Positions 7,904-15,157 of a stretch of 35,319 nucleotides of DNA are shown piece after piece; within the stretch, counting starts at the first letter, position 1, and each line of letters opens with the position of its first letter. The notes under the pieces are model-generated. The model saw only the letters and a program-made list of their open reading frames with translations, searched no databases and was not told the DNA's origin. Source of the stretch: BJGN01 sp041159865 (GTDB lineage: Bacteria > Bacteroidota > Bacteroidia > Chitinophagales > Saprospiraceae); contig JBEAXK010000112.1 in the NCBI GenBank assembly GCA_041159865.1, positions 1-35,319 on the forward strand. The letters are read 5' to 3'. The position numbers and the translations under genes are program-made.

Positions 7904-10342
7904 TCTTTTGGATCTTAAATCTGTTAAATATCTTTCAAGTTCTTGTTCATCATAAATTAGCACCTCTCTTGGTTTACTGCCATCTGCTGCACCAACGATA
8001 CCTAACGATTCAAGTTGATCCATAATCCGACCGGCCCGATTATAACCCAACCTCAAACGACGCTGAATCATTGAGGTAGATCCCTGTTTATTACTAACGA
8101 TTAATCTGGCCGCATCTTCAAGCATATCATCTAAATCGGTATATTTTAGGTCAGCTCGTGCATTATCAGGATCATCCCCCTGAAATTCTGGTAAAAAGTA
8201 AGGCTCAGGATAACCCTGTTGCGCTGCTATAAAATCTATCACCTTTTCCACTTCGGGGGTATCAATAAAAGCACCTTGTAAACGAACCATTTCTCCACCT
8301 ACAGAAAGCAACATATCTCCTCTACCAATGAGCTGTTCTGCTCCACCTGTATCAAGAATAGTCCTGGAATCAATCTTGGAGGTAACTTTGTAGGCGATCC
8401 TTGCTGGAAAATTTGCCTTGATTACACCTGTAATGATGTTTACAGAAGGCCTTTGTGTTGCAATAATCAAATGTATTCCAACTGCACGTGCCAACTGAGC
8501 TAATCGCCCAATAGGAATTTCCACTTCTTTACCAGCGGTCATAATTAAATCGGCAAATTCGTCAATTACCAGGACGATGAACGGTAAAAAACGGTGTCCT
8601 TTTAGTGGATTTAATTTGCGTTGAACAAACTTTTCATTATACTCCCTTATATTCCTGACACTTGCTTTTTTAAGTAAATCATACCTGTTGTCCATCTCAA
8701 TACAAAGAGAATTGAGGGTATAAATCACCTTTGCTGTATCGGTTATGATAGGTTCATCCTGATTTGGTAAAAAAGCAAGGAAATGATGTTCCAGTTGAGA
8801 ATAAGGAAAAAGTTCTACTTTTTTTGGATCAATTAAGACAAGTTTGACCTGAGAAGGGTGTTTTTTATACAGCAGAGACATCAGTATTGAATTAATTCCC
8901 ACCGACTTCCCCTGACCTGTTGCCCCTGCAACAAGCAGGTGAGGCATTTTTGCTAAATCAACTACAAATACTTCGTTGCTTATTGTTTTTCCCAAAGCAA
9001 CAGGTAAATCCATTTTAGCTCTTTTAAATTTATCGGAAGCTAAAACTTCTTTCATAGAAACCATTTGTTTCTTCTTATTTGGCACCTCAATACCGATGGT
9101 TCCCTTTCCTGGAATGGGAGCAATAATACGAATACCCAAAGCCGATAAACTAAGGGCAATATCATCTTCAAGATTTTTAATTTTGGAAATACGTACACCA
9201 GGAGCTGGTATTATTTCATATAAGGTAACGGTTGGTCCAACGGTTGCTCTGATTTTAGTAATCTCAATTTTATAATGCAGTAAAGTTTCAATAATCTGAT
9301 CCTTGTGTGTTTCCAGTTCTTCTCTGTCTATTTCGACTTGCTGATCGGCATAATCATAAAGCAATTGTAATACAGGCTGTTCAAAAGAAGACAAATCGAG
9401 GGTAGGATCATAAGGTTCTGTATGGTCCATATTTTCTCCAATAGCCTCTGAAAGACCAGCACCTGCAATAAAGGTATCTTTTGTCTCTACTGTTGCATTC
9501 AAAGAAGAAGGATTAGCTAATTCGAGGGTTTCACCTAAGTCATCCCTGCGCTTAGTTTGAACAACTGGTTCCAATACCAATTCACCACCCACTTCCAATG
9601 CCAGTTGCTTTCCAGGAACAAAAGCATCTGGTATCTTTTCTGTTACTGTAGGAATAAAAGCAGCTATATCAGCCAGATCTTCATCCTTTATTTCTTCAAG
9701 ACCCACAGATTCTCCTGTAAAAGTCTTCTTTTTAAAAATATTAGATTTAATATGGCTAAATATTTCAGGTAAAGTCTGACCTGCCAAGGGAGGATTCAAA
9801 TACCAAAGAAAACGGCTTATACCTATAAAAAGAAATAAGAAAAATGTACCAACCTGACCTAAAAATCTCACCAACCAGTCACTTATAATGGTTCCAAATC
9901 CACCTCCCATAGGAAAAGAAAATCCGTTGAAAAGGAAGGCTAACAGAACAGAAAAGAAAAGCACCTGAATGATGACAAAAATAAGTTTTTCAGAAAGTCC
10001 GGAAAGGGGTCTTTTGATAATAAGTTGTCTTCCAATTAAAAAGAATACATAGCACAGCGCAAAAGAAGGTAATCCAAATAAAAAATAGAAGAAAAAATTG
10101 GACGTAATAGCACCTAACCTTCCTAAAATATTGGCTATTTCGGCATCACTGTCTAACAACAATCCAATAGAGAATCTTAATACAGCATCCTGGTCATCCT
10201 GCCAGGTAAATAAATAAGAAGCGAAAGCTAAAAAGCAATAAAAAGCGAGAAATAAAAAAAATAAACCCCACAGACCAGGAATTCTTTCGTCCTTAAATGA
10301 AAAAGATGGTTTATTCTTTTTTCTGTTCTTCGCAACACTCAT
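7901..10342 (-). CDS. ftsK: DNA translocase FtsK
   Basis: Septum-anchored ATP-driven DNA pump that clears the chromosome from the division plane and activates XerCD dimer resolution. The 813 residues show four or five N-terminal membrane helices (about 22-46, 76-106, 118-138, 160-180), then an acidic linker of about 130 residues, shorter than in E. coli. Next come the alpha domain (TVGPTVTLYEIIPAPGVRIS near 367) and the RecA-like motor with Walker A GATGQGKS at 473-480 and Walker B IVLVIDEFAD at 589-598. The C-terminal 65 residues form the winged-helix gamma domain that reads KOPS sites (QRRLRLGYNRAGRIMDQLE). It is divergent from an S24 repressor gene. Upstream, TTTG followed 20 bases later by TATCTTGC is a weak promoter candidate. 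Confidence 0.97.
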   Translation of the reverse strand: MSVAKNRKKNKPSFSFKDERIPGLWGLFFLFLAFYCFLAFASYLFTWQDDQDAVLRFSIGLLLDSDAEIANILGRLGAITSNFFFYFLFGLPSFALCYVFFLIGRQLIIKRPLSGLSEKLIFVIIQVLFFSVLLAFLFNGFSFPMGGGFGTIISDWLVRFLGQVGTFFLFLFIGISRFLWYLNPPLAGQTLPEIFSHIKSNIFKKKTFTGESVGLEEIKDEDLADIAAFIPTVTEKIPDAFVPGKQLALEVGGELVLEPVVQTKRRDDLGETLELANPSSLNATVETKDTFIAGAGLSEAIGENMDHTEPYDPTLDLSSFEQPVLQLLYDYADQQVEIDREELETHKDQIIETLLHYKIEITKIRATVGPTVTLYEIIPAPGVRISKIKNLEDDIALSLSALGIRIIAPIPGKGTIGIEVPNKKKQMVSMKEVLASDKFKRAKMDLPVALGKTISNEVFVVDLAKMPHLLVAGATGQGKSVGINSILMSLLYKKHPSQVKLVLIDPKKVELFPYSQLEHHFLAFLPNQDEPIITDTAKVIYTLNSLCIEMDNRYDLLKKASVRNIREYNEKFVQRKLNPLKGHRFLPFIVLVIDEFADLIMTAGKEVEIPIGRLAQLARAVGIHLIIATQRPSVNIITGVIKANFPARIAYKVTSKIDSRTILDTGGAEQLIGRGDMLLSVGGEMVRLQGAFIDTPEVEKVIDFIAAQQGYPEPYFLPEFQGDDPDNARADLKYTDLDDMLEDAARLIVSNKQGSTSMIQRRLRLGYNRAGRIMDQLESLGIVGAADGSKPREVLIYDEQELERYLTDLRSKR

Positions 10343-10402
10343 GGGTGGAATTAAATTTAGGGTTGCAAGATAAGTTTTTTTGGATTAAAACCCAAAAACT
10401 AA

Positions 10403-10435
10403 CAATTTATTAAAAATACATCCAATTTATAAATT
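10403..10435. promoter_or_regulatory. Possible operator: direct repeats plus palindrome between ftsK and the S24 repressor
   Basis: The octamer CAATTTAT occurs at 10403-10410 and again at 10423-10430, a 20-base step close to two helical turns. The second copy overlaps a perfect 12-base palindrome, AATTTATAAATT, at 10424-10435. The position, 46 bases before the repressor start, suits autoregulation. The region is so AT-rich that chance remains a real possibility. Confidence 0.3.
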
Positions 10436-10481
10436 ATTTGTTTTATATTGCAGTCAAATTGAAACTTAAACATCCTAAAAC

Positions 10482-11234
10482 ATGATACCAGAAGTAAGGG
10501 TTGGCATAAACAAGCGATTCATTGAAGTCTTTAATCTATTGGTTGAAAAGGGAGAAATCGTTATGAATGACCGAGGAGGAAAAGGCATTGGTGATTTTGC
10601 CAATGATATATTAGGAAAGCCCTATAGTCATATTATTCGTGCTTTTTTGAGTGACGCAGATAAACGCTGCATTGATTATCATCATGTAGATAAATTATGC
10701 GAGTTATATGGGGTTAGTAAAACCTATTTATTAGAAGGTAAGGGCAATCCTATTGAAGACAAAAGAATAAGGCCATCTGGAAATGTAAGCACCATTCCAA
10801 CTTTATCGAACACCTTAGGAAATAACAACATTTGCTTTACCAATATTGATGCTTTTGCCGGAAATTCTATTGAGTGGGATAGTTTCAGACAAGAAAATCA
10901 GGACTATTTTCATATTCCCGGATTAGAAGGAGGCGAGCTTTTCGCCTTTCCCATTAAGGGAAATAGTATGTTACCTGTAATTAATGACGGAGACATAGTG
11001 GTTTGTAAACCCCTTCGCAGCATAAATGATTTTAAGGAAAACAAAATATACGCTATCAATGATAGTGGGTCTATCTGGGTAAAATATGTTCAGAAAGAAA
11101 CAAATATTAAAAATGGCCTTGCACAACTAAAACTCATTTCAGCCAATCATCTGGAACACGATCCATTTCATATTGAAGTTTCAGAAAACACGAAACTTTT
11201 CCAGGTAATCAGGAGAATTAGTGTCTTAGATTAA
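10482..11234 (+). CDS. S24 self-cleaving transcriptional repressor (LexA/CI-like)
   Basis: Predicted DNA-binding regulator that inactivates itself by cleavage. Residues about 30-90 form an XRE-like helix-turn-helix ending in GVSKTYLLEGKGNP, a phrase typical of Bacteroidota phage-type repressors. The C-terminal half is a peptidase S24 domain with nucleophile Ser162 (GNSMLP) and general base Lys201 (IWVKYV), 39 residues apart; E. coli LexA has 37. A candidate Ala-Gly cleavage bond lies at 126-127 (DAFAGNS), just before the catalytic domain. The gene is divergent from ftsK over 139 bases and has no phage genes around it. A stress-linked role, possibly including control of ftsK, is inference. It converges on the CvpA gene with 4 bases between the stops. 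Confidence 0.88.
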   Translation: MIPEVRVGINKRFIEVFNLLVEKGEIVMNDRGGKGIGDFANDILGKPYSHIIRAFLSDADKRCIDYHHVDKLCELYGVSKTYLLEGKGNPIEDKRIRPSGNVSTIPTLSNTLGNNNICFTNIDAFAGNSIEWDSFRQENQDYFHIPGLEGGELFAFPIKGNSMLPVINDGDIVVCKPLRSINDFKENKIYAINDSGSIWVKYVQKETNIKNGLAQLKLISANHLEHDPFHIEVSENTKLFQVIRRISVLD

Positions 11235-11238
11235 TTTT

Positions 11239-11823
11239 TTATTCCTCGGCAGGCAAATCATATTTAAATTCTTTTTCTTCCTGTGAATTTGTTTTTTCCT
11301 CTACTTTGTTGAATATTTCTTCAGAAAATTCTTTGAATTCACCAACAAGGGGTTCTAACCTGATAACGCCTTGCCATAGTTTTCCAGGATAATTTTTTAA
11401 AAACGTATATGTTTTAGATGATGTGACTGCCTGACTTTGGGGCGAAAGTACTGATTCTACAACAAACCAAACAATCAGACTGTAAAAAAAAGCAGAAATT
11501 CCAGCTAAAACAGTTCCGCCAATAACTTGATTAATAAAATTTAAATGCACCTTTTCCATGATACTTTCAATCCCTTTTCCTAATAACTTTAATAGTAACA
11601 AGGCTAACAAAAAAGTAGTGGCAAAGCCTGCAACCAGCCAAAGAGGGCCTGTCTGATTAAAGATATCCTGGTAAAATCTGGTAACTGCAGGCGTAAATCT
11701 CAAAGCCGCTAAAATCCCAAAACCTGCTCCTAAAATAGTGAAAATAGTTTTGATGATACCTTGATTGTAACCAGTGTAAAAACCATAGGCTAAGACAATA
11801 ATTAAAAATAAATCGATAATCAT
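11239..11823 (-). CDS. CvpA-family membrane protein
   Basis: Small inner-membrane protein of 194 residues in the CvpA (colicin V production) family. It has four hydrophobic helices (about 1-20, 25-45, 60-85, 100-125), a glycine-rich GYNQGIIKTIFTILGAGFGI element near the start, and an acidic tail ending KEEKEFKYDLPAEE. The family's molecular function is unsettled; in other bacteria it is tied to envelope stress, antibiotic tolerance and biofilm growth. An exact TATATTTG -7 box lies 24 bases upstream of the ATG. Its stop lies 4 bases from that of the S24 repressor, so both transcripts must end within or beyond the facing gene. Confidence 0.88.
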   Translation of the reverse strand: MIIDLFLIIVLAYGFYTGYNQGIIKTIFTILGAGFGILAALRFTPAVTRFYQDIFNQTGPLWLVAGFATTFLLALLLLKLLGKGIESIMEKVHLNFINQVIGGTVLAGISAFFYSLIVWFVVESVLSPQSQAVTSSKTYTFLKNYPGKLWQGVIRLEPLVGEFKEFSEEIFNKVEEKTNSQEEKEFKYDLPAEE

Positions 11824-11846
11824 TTAAGTTTATTTATAGTTTCATT

Positions 11847-11854
11847 CAAATATA
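11847..11854 (-). promoter_or_regulatory. Candidate -7 box TATATTTG for the CvpA-family gene
   Basis: Exact TAnnTTTG match on the minus strand, ending 23 bases before the ATG at 11823, which would give a leader of roughly 15-18 bases. TTTG and TTG triplets lie close upstream but not at the preferred 19-21 base spacing. Confidence 0.45.
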
Positions 11855-11921
11855 TCCAACAAACCCAACTTAATTTGTACTATATTTAGATTATTCATTT
11901 TCATTTTTTTAAATAAAAACC

Positions 11922-12386
11922 ATGAAACAAATTCTCTTTCTTTTTGTCATCAGCTTGTTTTCTTTGGATACTTTTGCTCAATCTACAAACCAAAAATTAA
12001 TTTTTGAGATTGGTAAAGATGAACAGAATTATCGAAATATTTGTGAAGCCTACCCTGAAACTTTGTTAACATGGAAAAAGGATGACTACACTCAAACTGC
12101 TTTACTTTGGTTTGACTTCCTTAAAAGTATGGAAACGTATGCCGATTCTATTCAGTTTAATCTTAATGGAATAAAATTATGGCTTCATATATTTTGGAAT
12201 GAACAAGGTGGTATTGATTACATAGGTTATTATGTTCATCCAGAGTCCAGGCAAATTGATAAAACAGAATTAAATGCTTTTCTAAGCTCATTTTCCCGCT
12301 TAGCTATTAAGCCTGATTTTAAAAGCGGTTTAAAAATTTCACATTACACTTCAGCTTCTTTTCCTACATTTGCAGGCAAAAGATAA
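11922..12386 (+). CDS. Small secreted protein, unknown function
   Basis: A 154-residue protein I do not recognise. Residues 1-19 form a clear signal peptide (hydrophobic core LFLFVISLF, cut near DTFAQ), so it should reach the periplasm or beyond. The mature part is a compact mixed domain with many aromatics (WFDFLKSMETYADS, IKLWLHIFWNEQGGIDYIGYY) and no cysteines after the one at about residue 41. The layout suggests a small alpha/beta fold. It stands between the divergent CvpA gene and serA. A TATATTTA sequence at about 11881-11888 is one mismatch from the -7 box. No neighbour gives a functional clue, and an enzyme active site is not evident. Confidence 0.75.
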   Translation: MKQILFLFVISLFSLDTFAQSTNQKLIFEIGKDEQNYRNICEAYPETLLTWKKDDYTQTALLWFDFLKSMETYADSIQFNLNGIKLWLHIFWNEQGGIDYIGYYVHPESRQIDKTELNAFLSSFSRLAIKPDFKSGLKISHYTSASFPTFAGKR

Positions 12387-12441
12387 ACTTTTCTTTGGCT
12401 ATTTAGTTGCTATTATTTTAAATTGAATTAAAACACAAAAC

Positions 12442-13407
12442 ATGATTCGTATTCTCGCAAACGACGGTATTAGTGATGATGGAAAGCTTCTCATGGAAGA
12501 AGCTGGATATGAGGTGGTTACTAAAAAAGTTCCCCAAAATGAACTTTGTGATGTCATTGGAAATTATGATGTATTGCTCGTTAGAAGCGCAACAAAGGTT
12601 ACAGCAGAAGTTATTAAAGCCGGCACCAATTTAAAAATGATTGGTAGAGGAGGAGTTGGTTTAGACAATATCGATGTAGAATTCGCTGAATCAAAAGGTA
12701 TTTTAGTATTTAATACCCCTGCAGCTTCTTCTCAGGCCGTAGCGGAACTTGCTTTCGGTCACATGTTTAACTTGGCACGTTTTTTACACCAGTCAAATAG
12801 AAATATGGCTCTCGATGGTCAAAAAACCTTCGATACACTCAAAAAAAACTATGGATCAGGTATTCAGTTACGCGGAAAGTCATTAGGTATTATTGGTTTT
12901 GGAAGAATAGGTCAGGAAGTAGCCAGAATTGGTCTGGCTCTGGGTATGAATGTTTTACCTACCGATTTAATAATAAATGAAGCTAATATTGATATCAATA
13001 TATTTGCAAATGAAAAGGTAAACATGAATATACATGTTCCAACCGTACCTTATAATGAAGTATTAGCTAAATCTGACTTTATTTCTTTGCATATTCCGTT
13101 TGGTGGAGGAAAACCACTCATCGGCGCTTCAGAAATAGCTTCTATGAAAAAAGGTGTGTTTTTAATTAACACCGCCAGAGGTGGTGCTATTGATGAAAAT
13201 GCTCTTCTCGATGCTTTGGAAAGCGGCCAAGTTGGTGGCGCGGGTCTCGATGTTTTCGAAAATGAACCTACTCCTAAAGCTGCTCTGCTTTCACATCCAA
13301 ATATTTCATTAACACCTCATATAGGTGCTGCTACGCTAGAGGCTCAGGCTAATATTGGATTGGAAATTGCAGATAGAGTGATTGCGTTTTTTGGCGATCA
13401 AAGATAA
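12442..13407 (+). CDS. serA: D-3-phosphoglycerate dehydrogenase
   Basis: Oxidises 3-phosphoglycerate to 3-phosphohydroxypyruvate with NAD, the first step of serine synthesis. The 321 residues are the short form without a C-terminal ACT domain, so feedback control by serine through ACT is not expected. The NAD-binding loop is GIIGFGRIGQEVARIG. Substrate and catalytic elements visible are GRGGVGLDNIDV, NTARGGAIDE with the conserved Arg, GLDVFENEP with the Glu, and LTPHIGAAT with the catalytic His. A family overlap with other 2-hydroxyacid dehydrogenases leaves slight doubt about the substrate. The partners serC and serB are not in the window. A hairpin terminator follows the stop. Confidence 0.92.
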   Translation: MIRILANDGISDDGKLLMEEAGYEVVTKKVPQNELCDVIGNYDVLLVRSATKVTAEVIKAGTNLKMIGRGGVGLDNIDVEFAESKGILVFNTPAASSQAVAELAFGHMFNLARFLHQSNRNMALDGQKTFDTLKKNYGSGIQLRGKSLGIIGFGRIGQEVARIGLALGMNVLPTDLIINEANIDINIFANEKVNMNIHVPTVPYNEVLAKSDFISLHIPFGGGKPLIGASEIASMKKGVFLINTARGGAIDENALLDALESGQVGGAGLDVFENEPTPKAALLSHPNISLTPHIGAATLEAQANIGLEIADRVIAFFGDQR

Positions 13408-13419
13408 AACTAAAGTAAA

Positions 13420-13452
13420 GGTGGATGATGTGGAGAACCTACATCATCCACC
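13420..13452. terminator. Bidirectional hairpin terminator between serA and the GbsR-like gene
   Basis: The 12-base arms 13420-13431 and 13441-13452 are perfectly complementary (GGTGGATGATGT against ACATCATCCACC), with a further GG/CC pair around an AGAA loop. An A-rich flank to the left (T-rich on the minus strand) and TATTTTA to the right support use by both converging genes. Confidence 0.82.
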
Positions 13453-13459
13453 TATTTTA

Positions 13460-13960
13460 CTATTTCATCAGCTTAAGGAAAGTACCCAAAATCCAGTGAG
13501 ATTCCGCCTGAATGAGATTTTCAAGCGTGACATCCACTTTACTACTCAGCATTTTTATATCTTTTACTAATTTTCTGAAGTTTTCTGTTTCTTCTCCTTC
13601 CCCCTTTACGTTACTTAATTCGTCCAGACTTTTCAACAAAGGTTCTAGTTCCCTTTTTTTTCTTTGGATCATAATGTTTCTTGTTATCATCCAGATATCT
13701 TTCTCTGCAACAAAATACTCTCTCCGCTCACCTACTTTTAATACCTTCTGAATTAAATTCCAGTCCATTAGGGCATGAAGATTTATATGAACATTGCCAC
13801 GAGACATCTTAAGATACTCCATTATTTCTTCTGCACTAATTGGCTCTGTGGTAACCAGTAGTAAACCATGTATCTCTGCCATTGCCCTGCTCACCCCCCA
13901 CTGGGTGGACATAGTTCCCCAAATTTGTAAAAATTTTTCCTTCCCTTCAATTAACTCCAT
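13460..13960 (-). CDS. GbsR/MarR-family transcriptional regulator
   Basis: Predicted cytoplasmic DNA-binding regulator of 166 residues. The N-terminal half is a winged helix-turn-helix typical of GbsR-like proteins: MSTQWGVSRAMAEIHGLLL, then PISAEEIMEYLKMSRGNVHINLHALMDWNLI, and a wing VGERREYFVAE. The C-terminal part is helical with basic and acidic stretches, probably for dimerisation. GbsR itself senses choline in Bacillus, but members in Bacteroidota are mostly uncharacterised. It lies 66 bases downstream of gcvT on the same strand and may be at the tail of that run or independently transcribed; I see no exact -7 box in the gap. Confidence 0.88.
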   Translation of the reverse strand: MELIEGKEKFLQIWGTMSTQWGVSRAMAEIHGLLLVTTEPISAEEIMEYLKMSRGNVHINLHALMDWNLIQKVLKVGERREYFVAEKDIWMITRNIMIQRKKRELEPLLKSLDELSNVKGEGEETENFRKLVKDIKMLSSKVDVTLENLIQAESHWILGTFLKLMK

Positions 13961-14026
13961 AATGCATTCCTTCTATAATTTCTAAATGCATAATAGATTT
14001 AACTGTAATTTGTTCGTAAAATAAAT

Positions 14027-15148
14027 TTATTTAGACACATTCTTTTTATCCAAAAAAGGCAATTTAACGATTTGCGCAGGCAACGATTTATTTCCCATGC
14101 TAATTAGAATCCTATTTCCCACTTTTGCTTCTGAAAAAGCAACATACCCCATTCCAATAGGGTAATTTAAAGTTGGTGACATAGTACCTGAAGTGACCTC
14201 GCCTATCATTTCTTCGTTATTATTTAATATTTGATACCCGTGACGGGGTACACGACGGTCATCCAGGACAAATCCAACCAGTTTCCTAACTAAACCCTTG
14301 TCTTTTTGATTTAGAAGAAAGTCTTTTTGAATAAATGTTTCTTTATTCAATTTTGTTATCCAACCTAAACCTGCCTCCAAAACAGAAGTCGTATCATCGA
14401 TATCATTTCCATACAAGCAATAACCCATCTCTAAACGCAAGGTATCTCTACAACCTAAGCCCGCCAGTTGAAGACCATATTTTTCGCCATTTTCAACAAG
14501 AATATCCCAAAGGGCTAAAGCATGAGTCTCCTCTACATATAGTTCAAAACCGCCTGCACCCGTATATCCTGTGGCAGAAATCAAAACATTTTCAATACCC
14601 GCAACAACTCCCTTTTTGAAAGTATAATAATTTATCTCCGCCAGATTTACCTGGGTAAGTTCCTGCAAAAGGAGAATCGCTTTTGGACCCTGAAGTGCTA
14701 AAAGAGCCGTTCTATCTGAAATATTTATGAGTCGGGTATCATAATGATTATGCTTTTGTAACCAGTTAAAATCCTTCTCTATATTTGATGCGTTTACGAC
14801 TAACATAAAAGCTTGTTCACCGGCAGCACACTGATCATCAAAAAGTCTGTAAACCAATAAGTCATCCACGATACCCCCATTTTCGTTGGGAAAACAAGAA
14901 TATTGTATATCACCATGTGCTAAAACAGAAGCATCATTAGCGGTAAGTTCATTAACAAACAAGAGAGCCTCTTTGCCCTTGACAATAAATTCTCCCATGT
15001 GGGAAACATCAAATAAACCAGTATTATTTCTTACTGCATGATGTTCTTCATTAATACCTTTATAGGAAATTGGCATTTCATATCCAGCAAAAGGAGCCAT
15101 TCTGGCATTAGCTGATATATGTCTTTCGAAAAGGGGTGTTTTTTTCAT
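14027..15148 (-). CDS. gcvT: Glycine cleavage system T protein (aminomethyltransferase)
   Basis: Transfers the aminomethyl carbon of glycine from lipoyl-GcvH to tetrahydrofolate, releasing ammonia and forming 5,10-methylene-THF. The 373-residue length is normal. Family signatures seen are PFAGYEMPISYKGINEEHHAVR at the start (about 18-39), the DVSHMGEF motif, SATGYTGAGGFELYVEE, GCRDTLRLEMGYCLYGND, and near the C-terminus GEVTSGTMSPTLNYPIGMGYV. gcvH and gcvP are not in the window. The gene follows the HEAT-cyclophilin gene after 9 bases, so it is probably read from the same transcript; no separate glycine riboswitch can fit there. Confidence 0.96.
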   Translation of the reverse strand: MKKTPLFERHISANARMAPFAGYEMPISYKGINEEHHAVRNNTGLFDVSHMGEFIVKGKEALLFVNELTANDASVLAHGDIQYSCFPNENGGIVDDLLVYRLFDDQCAAGEQAFMLVVNASNIEKDFNWLQKHNHYDTRLINISDRTALLALQGPKAILLLQELTQVNLAEINYYTFKKGVVAGIENVLISATGYTGAGGFELYVEETHALALWDILVENGEKYGLQLAGLGCRDTLRLEMGYCLYGNDIDDTTSVLEAGLGWITKLNKETFIQKDFLLNQKDKGLVRKLVGFVLDDRRVPRHGYQILNNNEEMIGEVTSGTMSPTLNYPIGMGYVAFSEAKVGNRILISMGNKSLPAQIVKLPFLDKKNVSK

Positions 15149-15157
15149 TTTATGGAT

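Noticed and set aside
10377..10398. TTTTTGG/CCAAAAA inverted repeat upstream of ftsK as a terminator or operator
   Set aside because: The stem is 7 pairs, mostly A-T, and lies in a T/A-rich stretch where such pairs are expected by chance.
10482..11234. Prophage remnant marked by the S24 repressor
   Set aside because: The flanking genes are ftsK and a CvpA-family gene, with no integrase, structural or lysis genes and no attachment-site repeat visible.
15149..15157. Glycine riboswitch in front of gcvT
   Set aside because: Only 9 bases separate gcvT from the gene before it, far too little for a riboswitch.
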